Source: a virus. Taken from it: 55,195 bases of DNA. Of this stretch, positions 21,698 to 31,828 are shown piece after piece. The notes under the pieces are model-generated. The model had not been told where the DNA came from and searched no databases. It was given only the letters and a program-made list of their open reading frames with translations. The position numbers and the translations under genes were made by a program. How positions within the stretch are numbered: the first letter of the stretch is position 1; every line of letters starts with the position of its first letter. The DNA lies in the IMG/VR virus record IMGVR_UViG_3300017735_000009, positions 1-55,195 of that record; one strand, written 5' to 3'.

Positions 21698-24600
21698 TTA
21701 ATCATGCATTACAAATTGTATCCAGGCGTGTGTCGCTGTACCGAAACTTCTACTTGCTCCTGTTTCTGCCTCTCTGAGTCTCAACTTAACTGCAGGAGTA
21801 CTTGCTCCGTTAAACAAAGTTGGAGAACCAGCACTGCCACCACCTGCGATTTCTCTTAATCCCATTGAGGTTTCTAATGGAACAATTTGGTATTTGTTAC
21901 TGGCATAAACATAACCGTACATCATAACAGATGCTGGAGGTATGTTATAACCAGAGAATGTTACTGTTACATCACCGCCGGTTGCACTGTCTATGCTAAC
22001 ACTTGCTATACCGCTTGTTAGATCTGAAGTAGCACTTAAGGCTCCGCTTGTACTGTATGTCAATTTAAATCTTTCTACATTGGCACCGCCGCCACCGCCA
22101 CCGCCACCTCCGCCTCCGGAGACTGCAACGTTTGTTACGTTGGTTACACGACCTTGTGCATCTACAGTAATTTGTGGTACTGTTGAACTTGAACCGTATG
22201 TTCCTGATGATACGCCAGTGTCTGCTAAGTTTACTGTTACTGAGCCACTTGCTCCACCACCACTTAATCCTGTGCCAGCAGTAACACCTGTGATGTCTCC
22301 ACCACCTCCGCCTAATGCACTTAGGTCTACTGAGTTACCACCTGTTATACTTAATGTTGTTCCTGCTAATGATAATGTTTGACTGTCTTGATCAGTTGTA
22401 ACATAAGAACTTAAATCTGGTGGTGTAAATGTGAATTGACCGTTAGTGTTATCGTATGCTAATGAACCTGAACCACTTGCACTACCTGTGGATACACTTA
22501 TATTTGATAACTGTATTCCGTCTGTACCATCGGCTCCGTCTGCTCCGTCACTACCGTTTGTTCCGTTAGTTCCGTTTGTTCCTGCAGGTCCTTGAGCTCC
22601 CGTGGCACCTGTTGCTCCTTGTGGTCCTTGAGCTCCTGTTGAACCCTGTGGTCCAACTACTGCTCCAACGTTTATTGTTGAGCTGTCTGACATTGTGAGT
22701 ACTAAGTCATTACCTGATATAGTACCACTGTTTACACTTACGCCATTTGTACCATTTGTTCCTGCGGCTCCAGTTGCACCCTGTATACCTTGAGGTCCTT
22801 GTACAAGTCCTACATCTTGTGAAGAACTGTTTGAATAATTTAGTACAAGATTACCACCTACAAGATTTACTGCTGTAACACCTACGCCATCATTACCGTC
22901 GGCTCCATCGTTACCTGCACTACCAGTAGCACCTTGTGGTCCAGTTGCACCTTGAGGTCCTGCTACTGTGCTGTCTGCTCCTGCTGGTCCTTGAATACCT
23001 TGAGAACCTGTTGCACCAGTATCACCAGTATCACCTTTGGCACCCTGTATACCTTGAGGACCCTGCACACCTTGTATGCCTTGATCACCAGTAATACTGC
23101 CTAAGTTTTGTACTGAGCTGTTACCGTATGTTAATACTAAATCACCTGATGTGATTGTAACATTTGTTATGCCATTACCTGCGGTACCTGTTGGGCCTGT
23201 TGCACCCTGTGGTCCTACTGCTCCTACACCAGACAAGTCTATTGTAGTGCCATCGTATGTTAAGTCACTGCCACTTATTCCTATTGTAGGTCTATTAGTT
23301 ATGTCAGTGTAATCACCACTTGTAGCAACTGTGCTCAATGAACTTGAACTTGCTTTAGTGGCTATTGAATTTGTTATTGTTGTAGCAAAATTAGGATCGT
23401 CACCAAGTGCGGCCGCTAATTCGTTTAATGTATCTAATGTTCCAGGCGCACTATCAGTTATCTCTGATATGATATTTGCTTTTGTGTCAAAGCCTTGTGC
23501 TGTTAAGTATGATGATACGTTTGCATCACCGTAGTCACTTGTTACACTGCCTAATGCTGATGTTAAATCAATTGTACTTGCATCACCTGATATACTAATT
23601 ACGTTGCCACTTAGGCTCAATGCTTGTGAATCAACGTTGTCTAACAATACACTTAGATCAACACTGTTACCACCTGTTATACTTAATGAGCTTGTACCAG
23701 CATTCCAACTTAATGTTTGACTGTCGTTATCTGTTGAGCTATAACCTTGTGCATTTAAGTATGCTTGTACTTGTGAATCACCATAACTGCTACCAGTTGT
23801 GTAACCGTTAGCATCTAAATATGTTTGCACATTGCTGTCAGTGTATCTAACACCTGTAGCATAACCCTGTGCATCTAAATATGTTTGTACTTGGCTATCA
23901 CCGTAACTACTTGCTACTGATCCAGGACGGAATTCTCCAGCACTTGCATTCCAAACAAGAGCTTGTCCGTTTGTTATACTGCCCAGTGTGCCTACATCAT
24001 TTAAATCTGCTACACTGCTACTTTCAATGTTTGCTGATGCGGCCCCTGTTGCGTTAATTGTGATAGTATCAGTGCCAGCATTTGTTGTAATGCTTATGCC
24101 TGTACCACCTTCGAATGTTATTGCATCATTAGGACTATCTGCTGATATAACAGCCTGACCGTCTACATAAAATGATTGCCATATGTTTTGTTCTAATGCT
24201 GATAAGTCTACAGTGTTACCACCGTTACTTAATGCTAATTGATTGTTGTCTGCATTCCAACTTAAACTTTGAGTGTATGCCGCATTACTGATTGTGTTTA
24301 CATTTGTTACACGGCCTTGCATGTCAACTGTAATCTGAGGTACACCTGTTGCAGTACCATATGTACCAGGTACAACACCTGATGAAACTGGACTTACATT
24401 TGCTATGTTTGTTACTCTACCTTGTGCATCTACAGTAATTTGTGGTATTACACTTGCATTACCGTATGTTTTAGCAGTAATGCCTGTGTCTGCTAAACTG
24501 ATTGCACCTGATGTGCTGTTATAACTTATACCTGTGCCGCTACTTAAACTTGTTAATGAAATGCTATTGTCTGTTTGATATACAACTTCTTTGGTTGTAG

Positions 24601-25663
24601 GATCATACATTACTACTTTGTTCTTAGTAGCATCTTCTCTGATAGGATTTACATATAAACCTGCACCGCCACCTAACGTATCATCGATGTTGTGTCCAAT
24701 TACAACTGAACTATTATAGCCTGCTGTGTTGGAGTTTCTACCAATTGCAATACCTGAGTTTGTTGCGGCATTGTTACCAATTGCTATTGCACCACTGTTT
24801 GTTGGAACTGCGGCGCCTTGTCCTACTTCAACATCAGATGATACTGTGTTAGTTGAAGAGAATGTTATTGTATCTGAACTTGGATCAGTTGTTATACTGA
24901 TGCCACTGCCTGCTTCAAATGTCAGTATATCATCACTGCTTTCTGCGGCTACTGTTGTGGAACCAGATACTTCAATACTGCCAAACGATGCACTTGCACC
25001 ACCACCGCCACCACTACCTGATGTTTCGATTAAATCTACTGATTGTAGTCTACCGTATGTATCAACTGTTAAACGTGGAGTATGTGTAGCATTACCGTAC
25101 ACACCTGCTGTAACGCCCGTAGCAACGAGATTAAGTGTTGCATTACTATTATTACCAGTTCCGCCTAATACACTAATTTGTCCTGTAGTACCTAAAACAT
25201 TACCAACAAAGTCGTTAGTAATTGTTTCTGCCTGAGTTGCTATTATTGTTGTTTCAGTTACGCCTGTTACTTGGCCTTTTGAATTAACTGTTAATACTGG
25301 AACGTGACTTGCGTTACCATATGTTCCTGCCGCATCAACAATGTCTGCAATATAAACACCACTTGCATTTGATACCAGTCCACCTGCCGCAATAACTTCA
25401 ATAGTACTTGCAGTTTTATTTAAACCGTTTCCTGCACTATATGGGTCATTATCAACTGGACGCCATTTTCCTGCGCCAGCACTGTAAGTAAGAACTTGTC
25501 CTGTCTGCGGAGCATACGCACCATCGGCTTCAACGTTGCTGATTGCATTTAGATCTGCATCTGCAAACGTTAAACTGTTTGCCGCAGATACTCTTACAAA
25601 TTTGAGAGCAGAACCGCTAAAACTTGACGGGGTATCGTTTAATTCAATAAATGTGTTTGCCAT
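21698..25663 (-). CDS. Tail fibre protein with collagen-like repeats (1321 aa)
   Basis: The N-terminus (MANTFIELNDTPSSFSG) and repeated TYG-TVDAQGR units (five) fit a marine phage fibre. Residues ~815-1050 are a collagen-like Gly-X-Y region (for example GPQGIQGAKGDTGDTGATG), probably a triple-helical rod. A long Gly run near residue 1190 and a globular C-terminal ~130 residues follow. The late box at 25706 gives a 37-nt leader. The shared TYG-TVDAQGR motif with the 1343-aa fibre shows the two fibre genes share repeat units. Confidence 0.85.
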   Translation of the reverse strand: MANTFIELNDTPSSFSGSALKFVRVSAANSLTFADADLNAISNVEADGAYAPQTGQVLTYSAGAGKWRPVDNDPYSAGNGLNKTASTIEVIAAGGLVSNASGVYIADIVDAAGTYGNASHVPVLTVNSKGQVTGVTETTIIATQAETITNDFVGNVLGTTGQISVLGGTGNNSNATLNLVATGVTAGVYGNATHTPRLTVDTYGRLQSVDLIETSGSGGGGGASASFGSIEVSGSTTVAAESSDDILTFEAGSGISITTDPSSDTITFSSTNTVSSDVEVGQGAAVPTNSGAIAIGNNAATNSGIAIGRNSNTAGYNSSVVIGHNIDDTLGGGAGLYVNPIREDATKNKVVMYDPTTKEVVYQTDNSISLTSLSSGTGISYNSTSGAISLADTGITAKTYGNASVIPQITVDAQGRVTNIANVSPVSSGVVPGTYGTATGVPQITVDMQGRVTNVNTISNAAYTQSLSWNADNNQLALSNGGNTVDLSALEQNIWQSFYVDGQAVISADSPNDAITFEGGTGISITTNAGTDTITINATGAASANIESSSVADLNDVGTLGSITNGQALVWNASAGEFRPGSVASSYGDSQVQTYLDAQGYATGVRYTDSNVQTYLDANGYTTGSSYGDSQVQAYLNAQGYSSTDNDSQTLSWNAGTSSLSITGGNSVDLSVLLDNVDSQALSLSGNVISISGDASTIDLTSALGSVTSDYGDANVSSYLTAQGFDTKANIISEITDSAPGTLDTLNELAAALGDDPNFATTITNSIATKASSSSLSTVATSGDYTDITNRPTIGISGSDLTYDGTTIDLSGVGAVGPQGATGPTGTAGNGITNVTITSGDLVLTYGNSSVQNLGSITGDQGIQGVQGPQGIQGAKGDTGDTGATGSQGIQGPAGADSTVAGPQGATGPQGATGSAGNDGADGNDGVGVTAVNLVGGNLVLNYSNSSSQDVGLVQGPQGIQGATGAAGTNGTNGVSVNSGTISGNDLVLTMSDSSTINVGAVVGPQGSTGAQGPQGATGATGAQGPAGTNGTNGTNGSDGADGADGTDGIQLSNISVSTGSASGSGSLAYDNTNGQFTFTPPDLSSYVTTDQDSQTLSLAGTTLSITGGNSVDLSALGGGGGDITGVTAGTGLSGGGASGSVTVNLADTGVSSGTYGSSSTVPQITVDAQGRVTNVTNVAVSGGGGGGGGGGGANVERFKLTYSTSGALSATSDLTSGIASVSIDSATGGDVTVTFSGYNIPPASVMMYGYVYASNKYQIVPLETSMGLREIAGGGSAGSPTLFNGASTPAVKLRLREAETGASRSFGTATHAWIQFVMHD
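22510..23225 (-). repeat. Collagen-like Gly-X-Y repeat region
   Basis: The coding sequence for several Gly-X-Y blocks, including GPQGATGPTGTAG and GADGADGTDG, is interrupted by two or more beta-like inserts (VNLVGGNLVLNYSNSSSQD type). Repeats are rich in GPQG and GATG. Such regions form triple helices in phage fibres and are prone to length change. Confidence 0.85.
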
Positions 25664-25705
25664 AAGTAATCCATCGATAAAGCATGTTAGTTGCCTTATT
25701 ACAAC

Positions 25706-25713
25706 TATTTATC
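25706..25713 (-). promoter_or_regulatory. T4-like late promoter box (GATAAATA) of the collagen-like fibre gene
   Basis: AAGTGATAAATAGTTG on the minus strand, with predicted +1 near 25700 and a 37-nt leader. Confidence 0.75.
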
Positions 25714-25725
25714 ACTTTAACTGGA

Positions 25726-26139
25726 TTAACTGGAAAGGATGATTCTGTTAACTTGACCGTATGAGGAATCGTAAGTTACACCGTCACCTACGTGGTCTCG
25801 GTCTACTTTTGTGCGAATATAAGTGTAGTTACCTTGGAATGTGTATGCTTCACTGGCATTGCGTGGATCGTTTGCGTTAAACTGTATGTAACCGTCTCTG
25901 TTGAACTCTTTGCCTGTAGTTGATGCAGGATATATGTCAAACCAATCTGTGTCAGTAGGCTCTAATGATAGTGTGCCTTGTATACGAAAACGACCTACAT
26001 ATTGACTGTAGATAACTTGAATGGTGTGCAATCCGTCAGTGTAGCCGTAGTAACTATCGCCTTTAACTGCTTCGCTAATTGCTGTCATAGTTGTGCCTGT
26101 GGCTTCTTGTAATACTACACTTCTTCTGTTTATAGGCAT
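25726..26139 (-). CDS. Structural protein (137 aa)
   Basis: The frame is open to 26160, but the late promoter at 26162 puts +1 near 26156. I therefore start at MPINRRSVVLQ (26139), where GGAGACC precedes the ATG. The protein is beta-rich (for example FRIQGTLSLEPTDTDWFDIYPAS) with no enzyme motif, and resembles small tail, neck or fibre-associated proteins. It is followed by the collagen-like fibre gene, whose late promoter lies between them. Confidence 0.65.
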   Translation of the reverse strand: MPINRRSVVLQEATGTTMTAISEAVKGDSYYGYTDGLHTIQVIYSQYVGRFRIQGTLSLEPTDTDWFDIYPASTTGKEFNRDGYIQFNANDPRNASEAYTFQGNYTYIRTKVDRDHVGDGVTYDSSYGQVNRIILSS

Positions 26140-26160
26140 ATGGTCTCCAACTCTATGCAA

Positions 26161-26913
26161 CTATTTATCAATTAAATACAGTTTATGATAAGTTATCTCC
26201 ACCTTAGGAAATTGTAACATTAAGAATGGCATCAAGTCATTTACAGATTCTTCATTGTCTATGAATATCTTTGCTTGCCAACGGGCACTGCTAAATCTAT
26301 AATCACCTTCTACATTGTCTTTTAAATAATCACGTATATCTGAATGTACACCTCGCAAACCTGTGATATTATTGCGTGTGTATTTCCATCTAACCCAAAA
26401 TGTATATGCATAGTCATACTTGCCCCACCATGGCTTATTCTTTACACACACGTCAGCAGTGCTTTCCCACAGATGATTTCTGTGTTGGTCGGTTACTGGA
26501 CCTGCAATTTCTAATATAGCATTAGGATAATTTTTATGTATCCATTCTAATGTGATGTTGTCTTTATAATACATCGAAATAGCATGTTTGCCATTGAATG
26601 TTGTATTTAATGTTCTGTTGTGATATTTGCTAACATCTACTACTGCCTCTTCGGGCCTGTCTGCTATTACACCCAACTGCACAAAGTCATGTACCATTTG
26701 AGGTAATCTCCAATACCACATCAACGTAAAAGATCTTCCGGAATTTTCGTCTGGTAACTCAGGCTTGGTTATGAAAGGCAGTTCGCCTACATCAAGTTTA
26801 ACTCTGTAAGGGTAATTACCGTAATAAACACGTTCACTTGGTATAACCCTATAGTCATTAACAAATGGCTTAGATATAATATCAGTATCATTCTTTGAAA
26901 TAGAAATCTTCAT
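26161..26913 (-). CDS. Hypothetical protein (250 aa)
   Basis: A 250-residue soluble protein with many Trp, Tyr and basic residues (WYWRLPQMVHDF, TFWVRWKYTRNN) and an acidic tail-end helix. The start overlaps the end of the clpA gene by 26 nt, so it is translated from the clpA-dnaJ transcript. It ends at a late promoter. The family is not recognised and no catalytic motif is apparent. Confidence 0.6.
   Translation of the reverse strand: MKISISKNDTDIISKPFVNDYRVIPSERVYYGNYPYRVKLDVGELPFITKPELPDENSGRSFTLMWYWRLPQMVHDFVQLGVIADRPEEAVVDVSKYHNRTLNTTFNGKHAISMYYKDNITLEWIHKNYPNAILEIAGPVTDQHRNHLWESTADVCVKNKPWWGKYDYAYTFWVRWKYTRNNITGLRGVHSDIRDYLKDNVEGDYRFSSARWQAKIFIDNEESVNDLMPFLMLQFPKVEITYHKLYLIDK
26162..26169 (-). 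promoter_or_regulatory. T4-like late promoter box (GATAAATA)
   Basis: TTGATAAATAGTTG on the minus strand, overlapping the stop codon of the upstream gene. It decides the start of the 137-aa structural gene. Confidence 0.7.
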
Positions 26914-29074
26914 TGTAATCCACCGTTATAGTTCCTGATTGCAAGTCTTCAAATAATATCTTTTTACTTAAAGGCTTCTTAATCTTTTCTTCGAATACTC
27001 TCTTCAAAGGTCTTGCACCCATACTCGGTTCGTATCCTTGCTCTGCTAATTGCTTACGTGCGGCTGATAATAATCTAATCTTGATTCTACTGTTGTTGCT
27101 GGACAGTAACTTGTTTGTTTCTATAACAAGCCTATCAACAATCATTAGCATCTGACCTGGCTCTAATTTATTAAATTGCACTGTTGCATCAAGTCTATTT
27201 CTAAACTCTGGTGTAAAGAAACTTTTAACTGCTTTGTTTGTTTCACCTTTACGTACTTGATCACCAAATCCAATTTTAAGTTCTTCGCCTTTACTTGCAC
27301 CAAGGTTAGAAGTCATAAGCAATACAACATTACTAAAGTCAACAACCTTGCCCTGACTGCCTGTGACTCTACCATCATCCATAACTTGCAATAAGATTTG
27401 CAATACTTCTGGTGCGGCTTTCTCAACCTCATCAAGTAATAATACACAATTAGGATTGTCTTCTACTTCAGCAACTAATTGTCCTTGCCCCATCTTACCT
27501 TCTGCGTGTCCAACATAACCAGGAGGAGCACCAATCAGTTTGGCCACACTGTGACGTTCTTGATATTCACTCATATCAAACTTAACAAGTTTTGCTTGAA
27601 GTTCTTTTGCAAGTGCTCTTGCTGTTTCTGTTTTACCAGTACCAGTTGGACCTACAAACAAGAAACTGCCTATGGGCTTGTGGGGTTCACGCAATCCGGA
27701 CTTGCTAACAAGAATTGCTTCCACAATTTTATCAACAGCCTCGTCTTGTCCATAAACAGTTTCTTTGATTCTGATATCTAAATCTTTGTATGCATTTGAA
27801 CTTTCTGTGTCAATTACATCTTCGCCTATTTTACTAATCTTGCTGATTACTTTTACCATGTCCTTAATAGTTACTTCAGTGTCTTCTCTGAGTTTAACAG
27901 CGGCTCCGGCGGCATCAACTACATCAAGTGCTTTGTCTGGGAAATGTTTTGTTTTTACATATCTATCTGTGAGTTCAACACTTCTATCTAATAATTTGCT
28001 GTCGTATATTACACCGTGAAATTCTTCGTAGTAATGTTTTAATCCTTGTACAATTTCTTTTGTGCTTTCAAGATCTGTTTCGTTAACATCAAGCCTTGCA
28101 AACCTACGCATTAGAGCGCCATCCTTTTCAAAACTGTCTGCAAATTCATCTGGTGTTGTTGCACCAATTGTTAATAATCTACCTCTGCCTAACACAGGCT
28201 TTAGTAGGTTAGCGGCATCAACATTACCACCACCAGCACTGCCGGCACCCATAATCATGTGTATCTCATCAATGAACAATATAGCATCGTCATCTGCTTC
28301 GAGGCACTGTAGCACACCTTTAATACGTTCTTCGAAGTCACCCCTGTATCTTGTGCCTGCAAGTAATTGTCCAAGATCTAAACTGTAAACTACTTTGTTT
28401 CTCAGTGTCTTAGGTACTTCACCATCAACAATCTTTTTAGCAAGTCCTTCTGCAATAGCAGTTTTACCTGTGCCTGGCTCGCCTACAAGTACACAATTAT
28501 TCTTTTTACGTCTTGCAAGAATATGTACAAGATCACTTACTTCTTCATGCCTACCGATCAGAGGATCAATACGTTTCTTTCCTGCTTCATCGTTGAGGTT
28601 AACTGTGAACTCTTCTAATAATTCTCTGTTCTCATTTCTTGATACTTCTTTTTGTTGCTCGTCTCTGAGAACTTCTTTGGTTAGACCATTTAGCAAACAG
28701 TAATAAGATGCATGTGAGTCTTCCTCATACAAAATACTTATAAGTAAGTCTGCTGGTGCAAATGCATCACGTTTATTAAACACAATTGATGCTAACCCAC
28801 GTTGAAATACTTCCTCAAGTTTTTTTGTTTTTTGCGGAGAACCTTTAGAGCCATTCATACACACTAATCCATTCTCTTGATCATCGAGATAGTGCTGTAT
28901 GTCAGTCTTAATTTGCTCGTGGTCAATGCCTTGTCTATCGCAATGTCCTACAATCTCATGATCATCTAATAAACAAATGGTTAAATGTTCAAGTGTTACA
29001 TACTCATGATTTTGCACATTGGCTTTTTCAATTGCATTGTGTAATATTACTTCTACTGGATTTTTACTGCTCAT
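26888..29074 (-). CDS. clpA: ClpA-like AAA+ unfoldase
   Basis: Hexameric ATP-dependent unfoldase that threads proteins into ClpP. At 728 aa it is close to bacterial ClpA (758). Domains: N-domain (about 1-140, with two Clp-N half repeats), AAA-1 with Walker A GEPGTGKT (198-205) and Walker B LFIDEIH, AAA-2 with Walker A GPTGTGKT (mid-400s), DEVEKA and FTPEFRNRLD. There is no ClpB middle domain. IGF at 601-603 sits where ClpA and ClpX carry the loop that docks to ClpP. The phage also encodes ClpP (49527-50117), so a full ClpAP protease is predicted. It follows the DnaJ gene directly. Confidence 0.92.
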   Translation of the reverse strand: MSSKNPVEVILHNAIEKANVQNHEYVTLEHLTICLLDDHEIVGHCDRQGIDHEQIKTDIQHYLDDQENGLVCMNGSKGSPQKTKKLEEVFQRGLASIVFNKRDAFAPADLLISILYEEDSHASYYCLLNGLTKEVLRDEQQKEVSRNENRELLEEFTVNLNDEAGKKRIDPLIGRHEEVSDLVHILARRKKNNCVLVGEPGTGKTAIAEGLAKKIVDGEVPKTLRNKVVYSLDLGQLLAGTRYRGDFEERIKGVLQCLEADDDAILFIDEIHMIMGAGSAGGGNVDAANLLKPVLGRGRLLTIGATTPDEFADSFEKDGALMRRFARLDVNETDLESTKEIVQGLKHYYEEFHGVIYDSKLLDRSVELTDRYVKTKHFPDKALDVVDAAGAAVKLREDTEVTIKDMVKVISKISKIGEDVIDTESSNAYKDLDIRIKETVYGQDEAVDKIVEAILVSKSGLREPHKPIGSFLFVGPTGTGKTETARALAKELQAKLVKFDMSEYQERHSVAKLIGAPPGYVGHAEGKMGQGQLVAEVEDNPNCVLLLDEVEKAAPEVLQILLQVMDDGRVTGSQGKVVDFSNVVLLMTSNLGASKGEELKIGFGDQVRKGETNKAVKSFFTPEFRNRLDATVQFNKLEPGQMLMIVDRLVIETNKLLSSNNSRIKIRLLSAARKQLAEQGYEPSMGARPLKRVFEEKIKKPLSKKILFEDLQSGTITVDYNEDFYFKE

Positions 29075-29875
29075 TTATCTATCTATTTCCCTGTTTATTT
29101 TATTTAACATTTCAAGGTGGCCTGAGTCCGAAATTCGAGGTGTAAAAACCTCAATTACTGCATACAAATTACCATATAAATTTCGACCATATACTGGCAT
29201 ACCCCAATTACTCAATCTCAATCTCGAACCTTCTTGTGTACCTGCCGGTACTTTAATTCTCACTTTCTTTCCACTAACATGATCTACTTGTACTTCTGTG
29301 CCAATCATTGCTTCTATGGCGTTTATGCGTACTGCCTGTAATATGTTATCACCGTCTATTGCTGTGCCCGGATCAGGTCTCACATGTAATCTCACTATGA
29401 GATCACCTGCTGGCATATCTTTGTAACGACTGTGTCCTTTGCCTGCTATCCTTACTTTGGTTCCATTCCTCATGCCTGGCTGTATTTGTATTATCTCTCT
29501 GGCATACCCTACGTCAACAATGACTTCTTTGCCCTTGTATGCTGTTTCCATGTTAATTGGTAAATCTACAAGTGCATCTGGATTTTGTCTTGCTCTTCTG
29601 TATTGATTACCAAATTGACTAAACATGTCACCAAATGGACTGCCCTCGCCAAATGGATTAAAACCTGGGTCTTGTGGACTGTCAGTACCAAATTGATCAA
29701 AGAACTCTTTCTTTTGCGGGTCACTTAATACATCGTATGCTTCTTGTACTCGCTTGAACTGTTCAGCATCACCGCCTTTGTCAGGGTGGTGTTTACTTGC
29801 AAGTTTACGATAGGCTTTTTTAATATCTTGGGGGCTGGCGCCACGTGCCAATCCAAGAGTGTCATAATGATCCAT
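29075..29875 (-). CDS. DnaJ/CbpA-type co-chaperone
   Basis: A 266-aa J-protein. The J domain (about 1-65) has the HPD tripeptide at His30-Asp32, next to a Gly-Phe-rich linker (about 70-95: [15 protein letters not shown]). The C-terminal peptide-binding domains follow ([31 protein letters not shown]). There is no Cys-rich zinc region, so it is CbpA/DnaJ class II rather than DnaJ class I. It stimulates a DnaK-type ATPase, which must be the host's because none is in the window. It lies directly before clpA. The -10 box of its promoter ends 6 nt before the ATG, so the mRNA may be leaderless. Confidence 0.9.
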   Translation of the reverse strand: MDHYDTLGLARGASPQDIKKAYRKLASKHHPDKGGDAEQFKRVQEAYDVLSDPQKKEFFDQFGTDSPQDPGFNPFGEGSPFGDMFSQFGNQYRRARQNPDALVDLPINMETAYKGKEVIVDVGYAREIIQIQPGMRNGTKVRIAGKGHSRYKDMPAGDLIVRLHVRPDPGTAIDGDNILQAVRINAIEAMIGTEVQVDHVSGKKVRIKVPAGTQEGSRLRLSNWGMPVYGRNLYGNLYAVIEVFTPRISDSGHLEMLNKINREIDR

Positions 29876-29881
29876 TGATAT

Positions 29882-29910
29882 ATTATAGCACAGTTATTTT
29901 AATTGGTCAA
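29882..29910 (-). promoter_or_regulatory. Sigma70-type promoter of the dnaJ-clpA unit
   Basis: Minus-strand TTGACC (29905-29910), 17-bp spacer, TATAAT (29882-29887). The predicted +1 at about 29875 is the A of the DnaJ start codon, so the transcript is leaderless or nearly so. The -35 lies inside the end of the upstream gene. Confidence 0.75.
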
Positions 29911-31111
29911 GACTTATAATGTATTTTTCTGGAGCAGTTTGCATGATGGTAAGATCTTTGCCATTGTTGTTACGGTATGATATTGCCTGCCAAAAGAAGT
30001 CATGTAAATTCATTACACGGTCACCAGTACTTCCTAAAACATATTCATCTTTATCAAGTAACCATTGTTTGGTCTTTTTATAATTTGCAAGTAGTAACTG
30101 TTTATTGTGTGTAACCATTTCTCTAACTTCATCTTGGTTTGCACTGATGTTATTGTAGAAGTGAGATACCACATATTGTATAGACTCGTAGTCATGATGT
30201 GCTGATCTTGTATTATCTGATGCAGGGCACTGGCTCATAGGATAAAATTTATCTAAAGTAATTCCATAGAATTTTTCAAAGGTTTGGTATCCAAGTTTGT
30301 TTAGATGCTCATGTAAACCATATTCACCTACTATAACAAATGGATGGCTGTTCATGATAGGCCTATAAGTTTTTTCAGAAATCATAGGACCGTCTTGATA
30401 CAATCTTGGTTGTACAGGTTCCCATGGATTTGGAACGTTGAAGCCAGTGTTAGATTCTGCTATCAAAGACCAGCCTGTGTTTTCGTATATGCGAGTTTGG
30501 TATGGATATCCTACGTAATGTTGCATTCCGTTAGCACAAATATCAGTCATCTCAATATCCATGGTTCTATTTAGACTCAAGAAATATTCTACTGTACCGC
30601 CTATTGTATCAATGCAGTCTTGTTGACTTTTAATAACATTTGCAGATATTGTTGGGTCACTTGGTTCTAATACTTTTAACGAATAATCTAACTTATGTAA
30701 TTGGTTTGCTTCATCCAAGTACTTCAATATAGCCAACCTTGTTGGTTTTGTTGTTTTGCCAGGTTGGTATAATCCTTTGTCAATGCAATTCCATTGTTGA
30801 CTTTCTGTTGCCACACCATTTTCGTGATATGCGCCTGCTTGATATTCAAAATATTCTACTGGAAATCCATGAGGTGTAATATCACTTGTGGAATTACCAT
30901 ACCATGCTATATCATATCCTGCACTCTTGCATTCAATAACTTGTTGCACGATTATATCTTTATCATTCAATAGTTCGTTTACTGTGTGAAGGAAAAAACA
31001 ATTAGGTGTAGGGCTGATAGATATATAATGTAATATTTGTGGGTTATGTTCTATCTGTTGTAACAGGGTTTCTCCCTGCGGACTCGCAGTGAGTTTTGTG
31101 CGAACGATCAT
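29894..31111 (-). CDS. Possible glycosyltransferase (405 aa)
   Basis: Resembles fucosyltransferase/exostosin-like glycosyltransferases: a long N-terminal half with DICANGMQHYVGYPYQTRIYENTG-like segments, then ISEKTYRPIMNSHPFVIVG and LHEHLNKLGYQTFEKF. The EKTYRPI...PFV-G pattern is the sugar-nucleotide-binding part in such enzymes. Cytoplasmic, no TM segment. It may glycosylate phage or host glycans, or a modified DNA base. An AAGGATT ribosome-binding site precedes the ATG. It is the last gene before the dnaJ-clpA promoter. The assignment is a fold-level impression. Confidence 0.4.
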   Translation of the reverse strand: MIVRTKLTASPQGETLLQQIEHNPQILHYISISPTPNCFFLHTVNELLNDKDIIVQQVIECKSAGYDIAWYGNSTSDITPHGFPVEYFEYQAGAYHENGVATESQQWNCIDKGLYQPGKTTKPTRLAILKYLDEANQLHKLDYSLKVLEPSDPTISANVIKSQQDCIDTIGGTVEYFLSLNRTMDIEMTDICANGMQHYVGYPYQTRIYENTGWSLIAESNTGFNVPNPWEPVQPRLYQDGPMISEKTYRPIMNSHPFVIVGEYGLHEHLNKLGYQTFEKFYGITLDKFYPMSQCPASDNTRSAHHDYESIQYVVSHFYNNISANQDEVREMVTHNKQLLLANYKKTKQWLLDKDEYVLGSTGDRVMNLHDFFWQAISYRNNNGKDLTIMQTAPEKYIISLDQLK

Positions 31112-31114
31112 TTA

Positions 31115-31828
31115 TTAATCCTTAGATGGTAATCCAGGTATAAGTTTACTAAGACTGAATCCACCTTGTTCTTTAACAGGTGCTTCAGGCTGTTTGTTAT
31201 CTGCTTTTACTTCTTCTACTTGTTCTACTTGTGCTTCTTCGTTCTTATTAATCCAATCTTCTTTGTCATCGTTGGATTCGGCACCTGTTGCTTCACGGTA
31301 GTAAAGTATAATTTCTTTTTGTTGTTTGATATAACGTTTGATGTCTTGTAGGTTAGCGGCCATGTTCTCATAACCTTTTGGGGTCATGCCCATTAACACA
31401 AAGTCTCCGCCTAATGTCTTTTCAACTTCAGCAATTTTTTGCTCCAAGTTACCACATACCATTATGACTTCGCCGTTTTTGTCTTTGAGTTGCTCTCTGA
31501 GAATACGTTGACCATCTACGTCTCTGACTGCTCTTGTGCTTTCTGTACCATCTTCCTTGGTATACTTTTCGCTCATATACTTTTCGGTTGTATAATACTT
31601 AGGTTTCTTGTTCTCACCAGTTGCTGGCTTACAAGGTGTATTAGTTAATACTTTCCATTCAACATTTTGCATTTGAATTTCTTGTGGTAATGGTGGTTGA
31701 TATATTTCTAATTGTACTGTTTCAGTGATTACTTTAACAGGTGGTAGTGGCTGATAGCCTCCTCCCATACTGCTACAACCAGTTAGAAATAATAAACCTG
31801 CTACTGTAAATAATCCTTTCTTAGTCAT
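31115..31828 (-). CDS. Outer-membrane lipoprotein, probable o-spanin (Rz1-like)
   Basis: Lipoprotein: signal MTKKGLFTVAGLLFLTGCSS with lipobox LTGC, so it should be anchored in the outer membrane. I use the ATG at 31828 (AGGTGA upstream) rather than the GTG at 31837. The mature part has Pro-rich segments and coiled coil (about 140-190). It overlaps the end of the i-spanin-like gene, as Rz1 overlaps Rz, so it is probably the partner that fuses inner and outer membranes at lysis. At 237 aa it is much longer than usual Rz1 proteins. The C-terminal ~60 residues are acidic and Pro-rich. Confidence 0.65.
   Translation of the reverse strand: MTKKGLFTVAGLLFLTGCSSMGGGYQPLPPVKVITETVQLEIYQPPLPQEIQMQNVEWKVLTNTPCKPATGENKKPKYYTTEKYMSEKYTKEDGTESTRAVRDVDGQRILREQLKDKNGEVIMVCGNLEQKIAEVEKTLGGDFVLMGMTPKGYENMAANLQDIKRYIKQQKEIILYYREATGAESNDDKEDWINKNEEAQVEQVEEVKADNKQPEAPVKEQGGFSLSKLIPGLPSKD

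Noticed and set aside
22510-23225. CRISPR-like or other repeat array in the Gly-X-Y region
   Set aside because: The repeats are codon-level Gly-X-Y units inside one open frame with no constant spacers. No CRISPR array or insertion sequence was seen in the window.
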